DNA of 64,000 nucleotides from an uncultured Parabacteroides sp. (GCA_900552465.1 URZO01000007.1:1-64000); one strand, 5' to 3'. Shown: positions 50,072-59,229, numbered from the stretch's first letter. The notes: a model not told the origin generated them from the sequence alone. A program made the numbers and translations.

Positions 50072-51934
50072 TTACATCCGGTAAGGTATTTCCCCGTTTT
50101 CCGCGATCAACAGGATAGACAGCTTTCCGTCCGGTAGCAGGGGAGCGCAATGCTCTTGGCATTTCCGCAGCAGAAGCGTGAAGAAACGCTCTTGCCCGGC
50201 CGGATCGAACAGGTCCCATAGCTCACGAGCCAGGGTCAGTGTGTCTATCCGGTCGATCGCTTCGGAGGGACAGCCGGCTTGTCCGGCAACTTCCTTCAGG
50301 AAGGATTTGTTCATGACGACCTTCTTGCTATGCGTGTCCAATGCTCCTTCCGCCAGCTTAACGGCTTTGCCGATCATGATACCCATGATTACCTCCTCGA
50401 AATGCAGTTCGGAAGCAATCTTCAATGTCTCGCCGATGAAGTTCCCATAGTGGACAAACATTTGCGGGGGAAGCTCCCCGCCAAGTTTGCCTGCCAGGTC
50501 CGCTTTCAGGAAGCGTTCGCTTTTAGCGCCGGAATTAATGACCAGGCGGGAACAGCCTGTCGCTTTGGCAACTTCAGCCTCCTTGTGGATGGAAGCAATA
50601 AAAGCCTCGTTGGAGAAAGGGCGGACGATACCCGATGTACCGATGATGGAGATTCCGCCGACGATCCCTAATTTAGGGTTGAAGGTCCGGGCAGCCAGGG
50701 CTTGCCCTCCGGGGACGGATATTGTGACGATTACTTCTTTAGTCTGGCCGGCCAGGCCGTTTTCCTGTAACACTTTGGTTAGTTCCTCCGTCATTAGCCG
50801 GCGCGGAGTGGCATTGATGGCAGGGCCGCCGATCTCAAGTCCCAAGCCCGGAAGGGTGACAGTGCCGACACCTTCACCGCCTCTGAACAGGATGGTAGGA
50901 GCATGGTCTTGCCCGGCAGAGCTTGAATCTGCCTTCACCAGTTCGATACGTGCTACGATGGAACAGCCGTTCGTCACGTCCGGATCGTCACCCGAATCCT
51001 TGATAACGGTACATTGTGCCGCCTTGTCCGGCCATTCGGTCGAGACTACCGGAAGCGTGATACACTCGCCTGACGGCAGTGTGATCCGGCTATCCGGCTG
51101 CTTTTCTTTCGTCAGCAAGGCCTGCAATGCCGCCTTAGCCGCAGCGGTGGCACAGGCTCCGGTCGTAAAACCACTGCGAAGTGGGAAGAAGTCCGGCACC
51201 AGCCGTTCAATAGCCTTTCGCAATCCTTCGACACCTTGTACAAAGGTAAATGTTTCGGGCAAGGCAGGTCGTTGGATGACATAAACGGGAATGCCGCAGG
51301 CTTGTGCCGCCTCCACTTTCTCGTTGAAGTAACCGCTTTCCCCACTTTCTTTTGTCAGGATCGCATCCGGGCGGAGCTGTTCGAACAACCGTTTCTCATC
51401 TTCCCCTTCCCAGAAGAATACAAGCCGTTCGCGGGGGAAACCGCTTGCATCGGCCAATGAGAGCGATTCTTGCCGGTTCAGGATACGGAACCGGCAAGGC
51501 GTCTTTTCCCAATAAGGACGCAACCTGGCGATCGTCTTTACACCTGTCAGTGCCAGTAGGTCGCGGATACCGTCGGTACGGAGGCGGTCGATAGCCTCCG
51601 CATAGTCCGCACACCATATCAGCCGTCCGTCCCGTGGAGGATACTGTCTCTCGAGGCGGACAACCGGAATTTGCAGTTTGGAAGAAACGCCGGCAAGCGT
51701 CTGGTGTAATTGGATGGCGAAAGGATGGGCGGCGTCTATCAGCAATGAGATTTGTCTCTCACGGCAGAACTCCGTCATCTCTTCTTCCTGCATACCGCCC
51801 GTAACGCGGATGGCATGAGCCGTCTCAATCGCCTGCTCATTGCCGACCGTCGAGTAGTAGTAAGGCTTGCCGGCGCTTTCTACCACTTGGATGGCCTTGC
51901 GCCCCTCCGTTGTTCCTCCCAGGATCAGAATCAT
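50072..51934 (-). CDS. cbiJD: CbiJ-CbiD fusion: precorrin-6A reductase and cobalt-precorrin-5B C1-methyltransferase
   Basis: A 620-residue fusion. Residues 1-245 are CbiJ/CobK (MILILGGTTEGRKAIQ, LIDAAHPFAIQL, ILTKESGESGYFNEK). From 251 the CbiD part begins (PLRSGFTTGACATAAAKAAL) with FNPKLGIVGGISIIGTSGIV. CbiD methylates C1 after ring contraction; CbiJ reduces precorrin-6A. Last gene of the four-gene operon, 2 bp after the gene upstream; the stop touches the opposing lipoprotein stop. Confidence 0.92.
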   Translation of the reverse strand: MILILGGTTEGRKAIQVVESAGKPYYYSTVGNEQAIETAHAIRVTGGMQEEEMTEFCRERQISLLIDAAHPFAIQLHQTLAGVSSKLQIPVVRLERQYPPRDGRLIWCADYAEAIDRLRTDGIRDLLALTGVKTIARLRPYWEKTPCRFRILNRQESLSLADASGFPRERLVFFWEGEDEKRLFEQLRPDAILTKESGESGYFNEKVEAAQACGIPVYVIQRPALPETFTFVQGVEGLRKAIERLVPDFFPLRSGFTTGACATAAAKAALQALLTKEKQPDSRITLPSGECITLPVVSTEWPDKAAQCTVIKDSGDDPDVTNGCSIVARIELVKADSSSAGQDHAPTILFRGGEGVGTVTLPGLGLEIGGPAINATPRRLMTEELTKVLQENGLAGQTKEVIVTISVPGGQALAARTFNPKLGIVGGISIIGTSGIVRPFSNEAFIASIHKEAEVAKATGCSRLVINSGAKSERFLKADLAGKLGGELPPQMFVHYGNFIGETLKIASELHFEEVIMGIMIGKAVKLAEGALDTHSKKVVMNKSFLKEVAGQAGCPSEAIDRIDTLTLARELWDLFDPAGQERFFTLLLRKCQEHCAPLLPDGKLSILLIAENGEIPYRM

Positions 51935-51936
51935 GC

Positions 51937-53862
51937 TTATTTCCGGAACAGATGTTTAAACTCGTCGGCATACAGGCGGGAAAGCCCCTCGCGGTTGTCG
52001 ATAGCATCCCCAACGACCAGCAGGGTTGTCAGCGTTAGGTTGTTGTCTTTGACGATCCGGGCCAGGTCTTTCAGTTCGCTCCTGTAAATACGTTCGTCTT
52101 TCCAGGTCAGCTTGTAGCAGGCGGCAACGGGAGTTGTCGGCGGATAATGTTCCAGCAGCTCTTTCTGTACCTGTTCGACAATTCCGGCACTGAGGAAGAT
52201 ACACATGGTGCTTTGGCTGGCAGCCAGTTTATGCAGTTGTTCCTTTTCGGGCATGGGCGTACGCCCTTCGCCACGTGTCAGGATGATTGTCTGTACCTTT
52301 TCCGGTATGGTGAGCTGGGAGCGGAGGGCGGCTGCAGCAGCCTGGAAAGAGGAGATTCCCGGCGTAATGTGATAGCTCATCCCGTATTGGTCGAAGAAGG
52401 CCATTTGTTCCTGTATCGCCCCGTATATGCAGGGGTCGCCTGTGTGCAGGCGGACCACGAACTTGCCTTTATCGTAGAACTCTTTCATCAGCATGAACTG
52501 TTCCTCCAGGTTCATGTCGGCAGAGCTTCGTACCGTTGCCCCGTGTTTGGCGCACAGGGTCAGTTCTTTCGGAACAAGGCTTCCGGCGTAGAGGATCAGG
52601 TCTGCCTTTTCGAGCATCCGTCTGCCCCGGATGGAGATCAGTTCGGGATCACCCGGTCCGGCTCCGACGATCTCGATATGTCCCTGTTTCTTTTCTTCTT
52701 TGCGCTCTGCCTGTTTGTCGAGGGCTATCGAAAAGGTGAAGTCGCACACATCGCTTGTCTGTCCCTTCTGTTTTTCGATGATCAGCGGGCCACCTTCCGA
52801 GCTCAGGATGGCAGCCGCTTCCGATACGCTGGCCGACTTGGTGACATTCTTCACCTTGGAGGACGGGTTCGGCACGATGACCTTGTTCAGCTCTTCTGCC
52901 GGATAGGTCTTGAACGGGCACCGCAGAAATTCCTCCGCAAAGGTGTTGAGCAGCGGCTCATCCTTTTTCAGGTCGATGGAGGAAAGAGTTATGATGGATT
53001 TCGGATTGATGCTGTAGAAGAACAGATACTGCATCAACCCCATCAGGAAAGCGTCCATATTGTCCAGTCCCTTCTTGCATCCGACGCCCATGTGGAGCAC
53101 TTTCGGGAAGAACGACAGGCAGGGGATAGGAGAGGCTCCGTAGAAATAGGGGCTGACCGTGATCAACTGTTCGTATTTACTCATGTCGATATCCGAATAA
53201 TCATAGAATATATCCACATGGGAAGGGCAGGTCTCTTCCAGATAGTCCGTATCTTTCGTCCGGACATCGAGCAAGAGAGCCGTAGGCCTCCGGTTGACGA
53301 ATCGTGCGATACATTCGTTCATCAGCTTCTTTCTGGACCTTTCGAAATCTTCGCCGAGGTCTTCATCGAGGTCGAATTGGGAAAACCCGTGTATGCCGGC
53401 CTTTAGGTCATATATATCCGTCTCCCAGCCAAACTGTTTATGGAAAGTATCCAAGGCCCAAAGCCCCTGGTTGTCGCTCTGTGTCGTGACGACCGCCTCG
53501 GCCTTCAGTATGTCGGCCAGTTGGTGCGTCAGGCTGTTTGCCCCGCCGATATGTCCGGAGAGGACCGACACGACATACTTCCCGGTACTGTCGATGCAGA
53601 CAACCGCCGGGTCTGTATATTTACTCTTTATATAAGGTGCGATGCTCCGCACGCAAATGCCCATTGCTCCGATGAAAACAAGGTTTCCGGATGCTGCGAA
53701 CAGTTCGCCTGTCAAGTCTTCGAAAGAGGAGAACTGCCGGGTGCCCTTTGCTATGTCTTTACTGTAGATAACAGCTTCTCCGGAATATCCCTTCCGGATT
53801 TTACGCGCTAAGGGCAGGCTGCTTGCAGATACTACAATGATATTTAATGACTCTTTACACAT
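51937..53862 (-). CDS. cbiGF: CbiG-CbiF fusion: cobalt-precorrin-5A hydrolase and precorrin-4 C11-methyltransferase
   Basis: A 641-residue fusion. CbiG occupies 1-375 (FIGAMGICVRSIAPYIKSK, VSVLSGHIGGANSLTHQLAD, HMGVGCKKG), and CbiF/CobM begins near 394 (GHIEIVGAGPGDPELISIRG) with VVRLHTGDPCIYGAIQEQM. CbiG opens the lactone of cobalt-precorrin-5A, CbiF methylates C11. I chose the ATG at 53862, overlapping the stop of the upstream gene by 8 bp. Confidence 0.92.
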   Translation of the reverse strand: MCKESLNIIVVSASSLPLARKIRKGYSGEAVIYSKDIAKGTRQFSSFEDLTGELFAASGNLVFIGAMGICVRSIAPYIKSKYTDPAVVCIDSTGKYVVSVLSGHIGGANSLTHQLADILKAEAVVTTQSDNQGLWALDTFHKQFGWETDIYDLKAGIHGFSQFDLDEDLGEDFERSRKKLMNECIARFVNRRPTALLLDVRTKDTDYLEETCPSHVDIFYDYSDIDMSKYEQLITVSPYFYGASPIPCLSFFPKVLHMGVGCKKGLDNMDAFLMGLMQYLFFYSINPKSIITLSSIDLKKDEPLLNTFAEEFLRCPFKTYPAEELNKVIVPNPSSKVKNVTKSASVSEAAAILSSEGGPLIIEKQKGQTSDVCDFTFSIALDKQAERKEEKKQGHIEIVGAGPGDPELISIRGRRMLEKADLILYAGSLVPKELTLCAKHGATVRSSADMNLEEQFMLMKEFYDKGKFVVRLHTGDPCIYGAIQEQMAFFDQYGMSYHITPGISSFQAAAAALRSQLTIPEKVQTIILTRGEGRTPMPEKEQLHKLAASQSTMCIFLSAGIVEQVQKELLEHYPPTTPVAACYKLTWKDERIYRSELKDLARIVKDNNLTLTTLLVVGDAIDNREGLSRLYADEFKHLFRK

Positions 53863-55114
53863 AATGTTTACCAGTTGCACAAAGTATTGTTATCGGATTA
53901 TGTTGATCGATCGCGACATTCATCTCCGAATGTAGCTTCAACCCGTTCTCTTCGACCGCCTCCCGGAACAGCTTGCAACTGTCTTCCGATACGGAGTTAA
54001 ATACGATCTTGCCGCTCAGCGAGTTCAGGTGAGGGACGATCTTCCGCACCATCTCTTTCAGTTTGCCTCCATGCCCGCCTATAAAGACGGCATCGACAAT
54101 CGTATTCTCTTCGATAGTAGCGTTCAGGAAGTCGCCGATATGCAGTTCGATGCCGGGAGCGCTGTGCAGCCGTGCATTGGATTGTATGATCGTTTCGCAT
54201 TCTTCCCGTACTTCGAAAGCCTGGATGTGAAGATGCGGATACTGCCGGCGTGCCTCGATCGAGATAGACCCGGTGCAGGCGCCTATGTCCCAGAAGCTAT
54301 TGCTGTTGTGCAGTTCCAGCAGGCTCAGGTCGATTGTGCGGATCGGCGCTTTGGTGATCATCTTTGCCCTGTCGTCAAGCAAGAGGAATTTTGTGTCCGG
54401 AATACCGGCGGCCGGATGTTGCAGGGTGCAATGCGGAGCCTTGAACAGCAAGACGCAGTTCGGACTTTTGAAACTCATCCGGCTGATCTCCTCGATCGAA
54501 TATATCTTATAGATCTTTTCTTTATCCGGGTTACCCAAATGCTCGGCGACCCGCATCGTGTAGTCTTTGTCCAGATGGTATTCCATCATTCTTTTAGCAA
54601 TTGCGTCAGGCGTGTGGACATGGTCGGTCAGCACACCGATCAGCGGACGGTATTCCAGCAAAGCCCGGTCGAGTTCGTGCCAGGGGCGTCCGGTGACGGA
54701 CACGGCGTGCATATTCTCGTAGGCTATCTGTTCCCGGTGGGCGAACATCTGCAGGGAATTGAAATAAGGGAATACCTTCATGCCAACCCCTAAAAGGTTT
54801 TTCCTGACGGTGGAAGCGAAACCGAAGAAGAACGGGTCGCCTGAAACGAAGGAGACTATCACTTTGTCTTCCTGAATCAGCCGGCTGTATTCAGCCATAA
54901 CTTCGTCTATCGGTGCTTTTATCTCGATCCATATCGCATCGGCGGGCAGGAAAGGCTTCACGATCTCATAATGTCGTTTCCCTCCGGAGAAGATATTGTC
55001 GTGTTTGATACTCTTGATGATTACTTCTATATGCTTGGGTTGTGGATTATCGTCCATACCGACCATATAGATGTGTGTTTTGCCGTAAGTCTCTACTATT
55101 TCTCTCGTGTTCAT
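53855..55114 (-). CDS. cobL: CbiE-CbiT fusion: precorrin-6Y/7 C5,15-methyltransferase (decarboxylating)
   Basis: A 419-residue CobL-type protein: CbiE part 1-220 (SFVSGDPFFFGFASTVRKNL, TGRPWHELDRAL) and CbiT part from about 250 with the SAM motif FWDIGACTGSISIE (274-287) and VDAVFIGGHGGKL. It methylates C5 and C15 and decarboxylates the acetate side chain. Overlaps cobJ-cbiC by 4 bp (ATGA). The N-terminus lacks the classical CbiE GxGPG loop, having VGMDDNPQP instead. Confidence 0.9.
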   Translation of the reverse strand: MNTREIVETYGKTHIYMVGMDDNPQPKHIEVIIKSIKHDNIFSGGKRHYEIVKPFLPADAIWIEIKAPIDEVMAEYSRLIQEDKVIVSFVSGDPFFFGFASTVRKNLLGVGMKVFPYFNSLQMFAHREQIAYENMHAVSVTGRPWHELDRALLEYRPLIGVLTDHVHTPDAIAKRMMEYHLDKDYTMRVAEHLGNPDKEKIYKIYSIEEISRMSFKSPNCVLLFKAPHCTLQHPAAGIPDTKFLLLDDRAKMITKAPIRTIDLSLLELHNSNSFWDIGACTGSISIEARRQYPHLHIQAFEVREECETIIQSNARLHSAPGIELHIGDFLNATIEENTIVDAVFIGGHGGKLKEMVRKIVPHLNSLSGKIVFNSVSEDSCKLFREAVEENGLKLHSEMNVAIDQHNPITILCATGKHYV

Positions 55115-56523
55115 ACGTCTCTACCTGGTTTTAATTGTTCTGCGTCATTGTAGCAAAGTATAGCGTTTACCAAAGTTGCGGCCAGGTTGCTACCCCCTTT
55201 CCGTCCTTCGACAATGAGTTTAGGAATGGAGACAAACGGTTTTACCATGTGTTTGGATTCCTGTACGTGTACAAAACCGACAGGAGCGGCAATGATGCCG
55301 GCGGGCGTGGCTTTCCCTTTCCTTATCAGGTCACAAAGTTCTATCAGCGCCGTGGGCGCATTGCCAAAAACATATAATGCATCAGGATGTTCGCCCGCCG
55401 CAAGCCGGATGCCCGCCTGTGTACGGGTAATCCCTTTTTCGGCAGCCAAAGCAACGGCGCGTTCGTCCTGCAAATAACATTTCACTTCGATCCCCATTCG
55501 TTGCAAAGCTCCTTTCCGGATGCCGGAAGCGGCCATTGTCACATCGGTGATGATGGTGCTTACTTCGCCGCGGCTGAACCGCCCGTACAGGGAGGCGACG
55601 GCATTGTCGTCGATCCGCAGGATGTTCTCCATGTCGAAATCAGCGGTCGTATGGATAGCGTGGAGCAGGGCCCATTTCTTGTCGAGCGGGATCTCTTTAT
55701 TCTTCAGTTCTTTCTCTATCGTGCGGAAACTGCGGATCATGATGTCCTGGCCGATGCCGACATCCGTGTTCATCTTGATCTCGCCGTAGTAGCCACGCGG
55801 TGTGATGAACTTGTCGCCTGCGATGTATGACTGCGAGTTACCGATCAGGATGACCGTAAACATATCGACCTGTTCGGGGTCGAACTCGCCAAGCGTAGTC
55901 AGATTGACAACCTGCTCCTCACGTCCGGCCTGGCGGACATAACCGACAGGCGTCGCCGGGTCGCGTTCTTCGAGGAATAGTTCTTTCAGGCGGTATAACT
56001 GCCAGTACCGTCCTTCGCTTTTCGGATTGTAGACGGCTGTCACAAAGTCTCCGATGGCTGCCGCCCGTATGCGTTTCTCGATCCGTTCCCAAGGCGTCAT
56101 CAGGTCGGAGAGGGAGATGATGCAGAGATCATGCCCGATGGGAGCTCCCAGGAGCGAAGCCGCTTTCTGGAAAGCACTGATGCCGGGCACTACTTCTATC
56201 TCCAACTGAGATGCTTCTTGCTTCACGCTCATTTCATAGATCAGCGGAGCCATTCCGTAGATTCCGGCGTCGCCGGAGCTGATCACCGTCACCGTCTTTC
56301 CTTCCAAAGCATGTTTGCATGCCTCTTCGGCACGTGCTTTCTCGCGCTTCATCCCGGTGTCGATGCACTGGGCGTCCGGACGGACAATATCCTGTATGAA
56401 TTGAAAGTAATAATTATATCCGATGATGACATCCGACTGCCTGATGGCAGACAATGCCGCCGGCGTTATATCTTCTCGGCTTCCCGGGCCGATACCGGCG
56501 ACAATGATTTTCCCTTTGCTCAT
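55111..56523 (-). CDS. cobJ-cbiC: CobJ-CbiC fusion: precorrin-3B C17-methyltransferase and precorrin-8X methylmutase
   Basis: A 470-residue fusion. CobJ/CbiH is residues 1-245 (GKIIVAGIGPGSREDITPAA, VISSGDAGIYGMAPL, VVPGISAFQKAASLLGAPIGHDL). CbiC/CobH follows from about 258 (GIGQDIMIRSFRTIE, catalytic H291 in HTTADFD, GNAPTALIELCDLI). The ATG at 56523 gives the conserved start MSKGKI. First gene of the operon; minus -7 TACCTTTG at 56551-56558 gives it a likely own promoter. Confidence 0.92.
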   Translation of the reverse strand: MSKGKIIVAGIGPGSREDITPAALSAIRQSDVIIGYNYYFQFIQDIVRPDAQCIDTGMKREKARAEEACKHALEGKTVTVISSGDAGIYGMAPLIYEMSVKQEASQLEIEVVPGISAFQKAASLLGAPIGHDLCIISLSDLMTPWERIEKRIRAAAIGDFVTAVYNPKSEGRYWQLYRLKELFLEERDPATPVGYVRQAGREEQVVNLTTLGEFDPEQVDMFTVILIGNSQSYIAGDKFITPRGYYGEIKMNTDVGIGQDIMIRSFRTIEKELKNKEIPLDKKWALLHAIHTTADFDMENILRIDDNAVASLYGRFSRGEVSTIITDVTMAASGIRKGALQRMGIEVKCYLQDERAVALAAEKGITRTQAGIRLAAGEHPDALYVFGNAPTALIELCDLIRKGKATPAGIIAAPVGFVHVQESKHMVKPFVSIPKLIVEGRKGGSNLAATLVNAILCYNDAEQLKPGRDV

Positions 56524-56550
56524 ATATAATCTGTTTGTAGATAATAGAAG

Positions 56551-56558
56551 CAAAGGTA
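56551..56558 (-). promoter_or_regulatory. -7 element of the corrin operon
   Basis: Minus-strand TACCTTTG fits TAnnTTTG, 28 bp upstream of the cobJ-cbiC ATG. No riboswitch fits into the 45-bp gap to the next gene. Confidence 0.45.
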
Positions 56559-56568
56559 CGATTTATAT

Positions 56569-58233
56569 TTAGTTTTCTTCCGCCGGTTGATACAAATATC
56601 GCTTGATACTCCGCTTCGGAGTCTTTTCGAACTCTTCCTGGTAGAGCTTGAAACAGGAGACTTTGCTGTAGGCCGGCATTTCGGCATTCAGCTGGTCGAT
56701 GTTTTGCTGCATCAGCTTTTCGATCTCGGAGTGTTGCATGCCGGCCTTGTCCAGCTGTTCCCAATCCGGATAGATCAGCGCCACCAGTTTGCCGCCTTGC
56801 GAGATGATGATCGACTCGGCGACATAAAGCATATTGTTCAGGCGGTCTTCAATCTCTTCGGGATAGATGTTCTGGCCGTTGGAACTCAGTATCATACTCT
56901 TGCTGCGTCCGCGTATGTAAAGGAAGCCGTCAGCATCGAGTGTCCCCAAGTCGCCGGTGCGCAGCCAGCCGTCGGGCATCATGACAGCCTTGGTCGCTTC
57001 CGGGTTCTTGTAATAACCCAGCATTACGTTCATGCCGCGGACCAGTATTTCGCCTACTTCGTTCTCCGGGTCGTCCGAGTCGATCCGTACCTCCATCCGA
57101 TCGACGATCCGGCCGACAGAGCCTTGTTTGAATGTGTCCCATTGCTCATACGACACCAACGGCCCGCATTCCGTCATGCCGTAGCCGACCGTATAGCGGA
57201 AATTGATGGATTTGAGGAACGTCTCCACCTCTTTGTTGATGGCGGCCCCGCCGATCACGATCTCGCCGAAGTTCCCGCCGAAAGAGTCGTTCAACTTTTG
57301 GGCGATCTTGTCACGCACTTTCTGGTCTACATAGGGCACTTTCAGCAGCAGCTTGATGAGCGGCTTTTCGAGTTCGGGGAATACCTTATTCTTAATAATC
57401 TTTTCAATGATAAGCGGAACGGCAAGGATCAATGCGGGGCGGACCGTGGCGAAAGCCTCTGCGATGATCTTGGGGCTTGGCGTACGCGTCAGGAAATGGA
57501 CGTGGCAACCTTTGTTGACGGAGTTCAGCACCTCGAACGCCAACCCGTACATGTGCGCCATCGGCAGCATGCAGACGATGTTGTCTCCCGGATGGATGAA
57601 CGGCAGGCGGTCGTAGGCGAACTGCGTGTTGCTCCACAGGCTGCGGTAGGGGATCATGACGCCTTTGGAAAAGCTGGTTGTCCCCGATGTATAGTTCAGT
57701 ACTGCCAGTTCTTCCGGGTCTTCGACATGATACTTCACGTCTTTGGCCTTGAAAGAGCGCGGATATTTCTTGCCGAAATACTCGTTGATGCGGTCGCGCA
57801 CAGTGCGCACCTCTTTGTTCTTGCAGTCGATGATGGAGAAATTGTCCAACATCATAAACAACCTGACATCCGGCATCATCTTTTCGTTCATGTTCTCCCA
57901 ATTGTTGGAACCCGCCAGTACGGCTTTCGCTCCCGAATGGTTGACGATATGGTGGATGTTATCCGGCTTGAACTCATGCAGGATCGGTACGGCAACAGCC
58001 CCGTAGGCAAGTATCCCGAAGAAGCAGATCGCCCAGTTGGACGAGTTGCGCCCGACGATGGCCACTTTGTCGCCTTTCTTGATACCGGCATGTTCCAGCA
58101 GGATGTGAAACTTCTCTATCCGGCGGGCAACGTCTTTGAAATGGTAAGTATGTCCATTGTAATCGGAGAAAGCGGGGAGGTCCCAATGCTCCTTGATGCT
58201 TCTCTCTATAAGGCCTAAGAAACGATTATCCAT
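56569..58233 (-). CDS. Long-chain fatty acid-CoA ligase
   Basis: A 554-residue acyl-adenylate-forming enzyme. P-loop YTSGTTSFSKGVM, motif GYGMTECGP, WLRTGDLGTLDADGFLYIRGRSKSMI and the C-terminal lysine region KTPKRSIKRYLY fit FadD-type ligases (LC-FACS). It activates fatty acids to acyl-CoA. It is upstream of the corrin operon on the same strand; shared transcription is possible, shared function is not evident. Confidence 0.9.
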   Translation of the reverse strand: MDNRFLGLIERSIKEHWDLPAFSDYNGHTYHFKDVARRIEKFHILLEHAGIKKGDKVAIVGRNSSNWAICFFGILAYGAVAVPILHEFKPDNIHHIVNHSGAKAVLAGSNNWENMNEKMMPDVRLFMMLDNFSIIDCKNKEVRTVRDRINEYFGKKYPRSFKAKDVKYHVEDPEELAVLNYTSGTTSFSKGVMIPYRSLWSNTQFAYDRLPFIHPGDNIVCMLPMAHMYGLAFEVLNSVNKGCHVHFLTRTPSPKIIAEAFATVRPALILAVPLIIEKIIKNKVFPELEKPLIKLLLKVPYVDQKVRDKIAQKLNDSFGGNFGEIVIGGAAINKEVETFLKSINFRYTVGYGMTECGPLVSYEQWDTFKQGSVGRIVDRMEVRIDSDDPENEVGEILVRGMNVMLGYYKNPEATKAVMMPDGWLRTGDLGTLDADGFLYIRGRSKSMILSSNGQNIYPEEIEDRLNNMLYVAESIIISQGGKLVALIYPDWEQLDKAGMQHSEIEKLMQQNIDQLNAEMPAYSKVSCFKLYQEEFEKTPKRSIKRYLYQPAEEN

Positions 58234-58356
58234 ATTGATACAGTTTTAAAAAGAACCGGGAACCCCGGGAGAATGTTGCGAAGATAGTAAAGATATGGAT
58301 AGGTTACTCCCAATGTGCAAAAGATTCGTCTGCATGACATGAAAATCTAATAGTTT

Positions 58357-58471
58357 TGCCACAGGATTGCCATAGGCTTGGCAAAAGTTTGCCAAGCGCA
58401 TGGCAAAGGCGTGCCACTTAGTTGGCAAATGTTTGCCATCAGGATGGCAAGACTGTGCCACTTAGATGGCA
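58357..58471. repeat. 11-bp phased alternating half-site array, TGGCA/TGCCA core
   Basis: Eleven perfect half-sites start exactly every 11 bp: TGCCA at 58357, 58368, 58390, 58412, 58434, 58456 and TGGCA at 58379, 58401, 58423, 58445, 58467. After the first two, orientation strictly alternates. Some neighbours extend to TTGGCAAA/TTTGCCAA. The 6-bp spacers vary (CTTAGT, TCAGGA, CTTAGA, AGCGCA). It lies upstream of the fatty acid-CoA ligase gene and downstream of the DUF1080 gene, both leftward. The rest of the gap (58234-58350) shows no signal. Confidence 0.88.
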
Positions 58472-58515
58472 AAAAAAGACCATAGGTATGAAACAATAAA
58501 GACATACCTATGGTC
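58471..58515 (-). terminator. Intrinsic terminator of the ettA-DUF1080 unit
   Basis: GACCATAGGTATG (58478-58490) pairs perfectly with CATACCTATGGTC (58503-58515); on the minus strand a seven-base T-run (58477-58471) follows. Confidence 0.9.
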
Positions 58516-58551
58516 CGAAAATCTTATACCGGTGAAATAAACCGTCCTTGC

Positions 58552-59205
58552 TTACCAGGGAGTGATCGTCACGTTGCGGAACTGCACTTCCTTGCCTTCG
58601 CTCTGCAGGCCGATGTAACCTTCTTTCACTTTGTTCGTGCCGGTGTTCTGGTAAACGCCGTTGATGTACACCGTGATGACGCCGTCTTTTACGAAGATAT
58701 TCGCTTCGTTCCATTCTCCGGCAGGCTTTTCGCTGTCCGGGTTGCTCTTCCGTACAACCGGGAAGCCTGGGCGCGGTTCTCCCGGTTTGCCCTGGTATTC
58801 GGCCAGGTCGGAGCCTCCCAAGAGGACGAAGTCGCCGGCGTTGTCCTGCATCAGGTTACACTCGATGCCGTTCGGGAACGGGTTCTTCGGATCTTCGATC
58901 AGCAGGAAGATACCGCTGTTTGCCTTTTCCTTGCCGTTTGGCCAGCGATATTCTACGTGCAGCTTGTAGTTGCCGTATTTCTCTTTTGTGTACATATATC
59001 CGAATGGCTGTCCTGTGATGTTGATGACACCGTCTTTTACAGAATACACCTGATCGGCGGGGACAGAGTTCTTGTCGACAACGAAATTCCAGCCCGAAAG
59101 GTCTTTTCCGTTGAACAACTTGGTTGTTTTCTGCGCACTCGCTTCACTTCCGAAGCACAAAAAGGCGGCAGCCACTACTGCCATTGCTAACATTCTTTTT
59201 TTCAT
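58552..59205 (-). CDS. Secreted DUF1080 protein (3-keto-disaccharide hydrolase-like)
   Basis: A 217-residue protein with signal peptide (MKKRMLAMAVVAAAFLCFGSEASA). A single concanavalin-like DUF1080 domain: TTKLFNGKDLSGWNF, YGNYKLHVEYRWPNG, NSGIFLLIED, GEWNEANIFVKDGVITVYINGV. Members hydrolyse 3-keto-glycosides in the oxidoreductive route of glycoside cleavage. The other enzymes of that route (GMC/Gfo oxidoreductases) are not adjacent. 24 bp downstream of ettA. Confidence 0.88.
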   Translation of the reverse strand: MKKRMLAMAVVAAAFLCFGSEASAQKTTKLFNGKDLSGWNFVVDKNSVPADQVYSVKDGVINITGQPFGYMYTKEKYGNYKLHVEYRWPNGKEKANSGIFLLIEDPKNPFPNGIECNLMQDNAGDFVLLGGSDLAEYQGKPGEPRPGFPVVRKSNPDSEKPAGEWNEANIFVKDGVITVYINGVYQNTGTNKVKEGYIGLQSEGKEVQFRNVTITPW

Positions 59206-59229
59206 GGTCTTACAAATTTATAAATGTGA

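Noticed and set aside
52147..53406. 419-codon open frame antisense to cbiGF
   Set aside because: Lies wholly inside a clear CbiG-CbiF coding frame and has no recognisable domain.
53862..53880. Earlier ATG for cbiGF giving six more residues
   Set aside because: The residues are not like other CbiG starts and the later ATG gives the usual short overlap with the upstream gene.
56587..58218. Very long open frame antisense to the fatty acid-CoA ligase gene
   Set aside because: It mirrors the codon pattern of the real gene on the other strand, and the ligase protein has full family motifs.
58357..58471. CRISPR array
   Set aside because: The conserved word is only five bases and alternates in orientation, spacers are six bases, and no cas genes are present.
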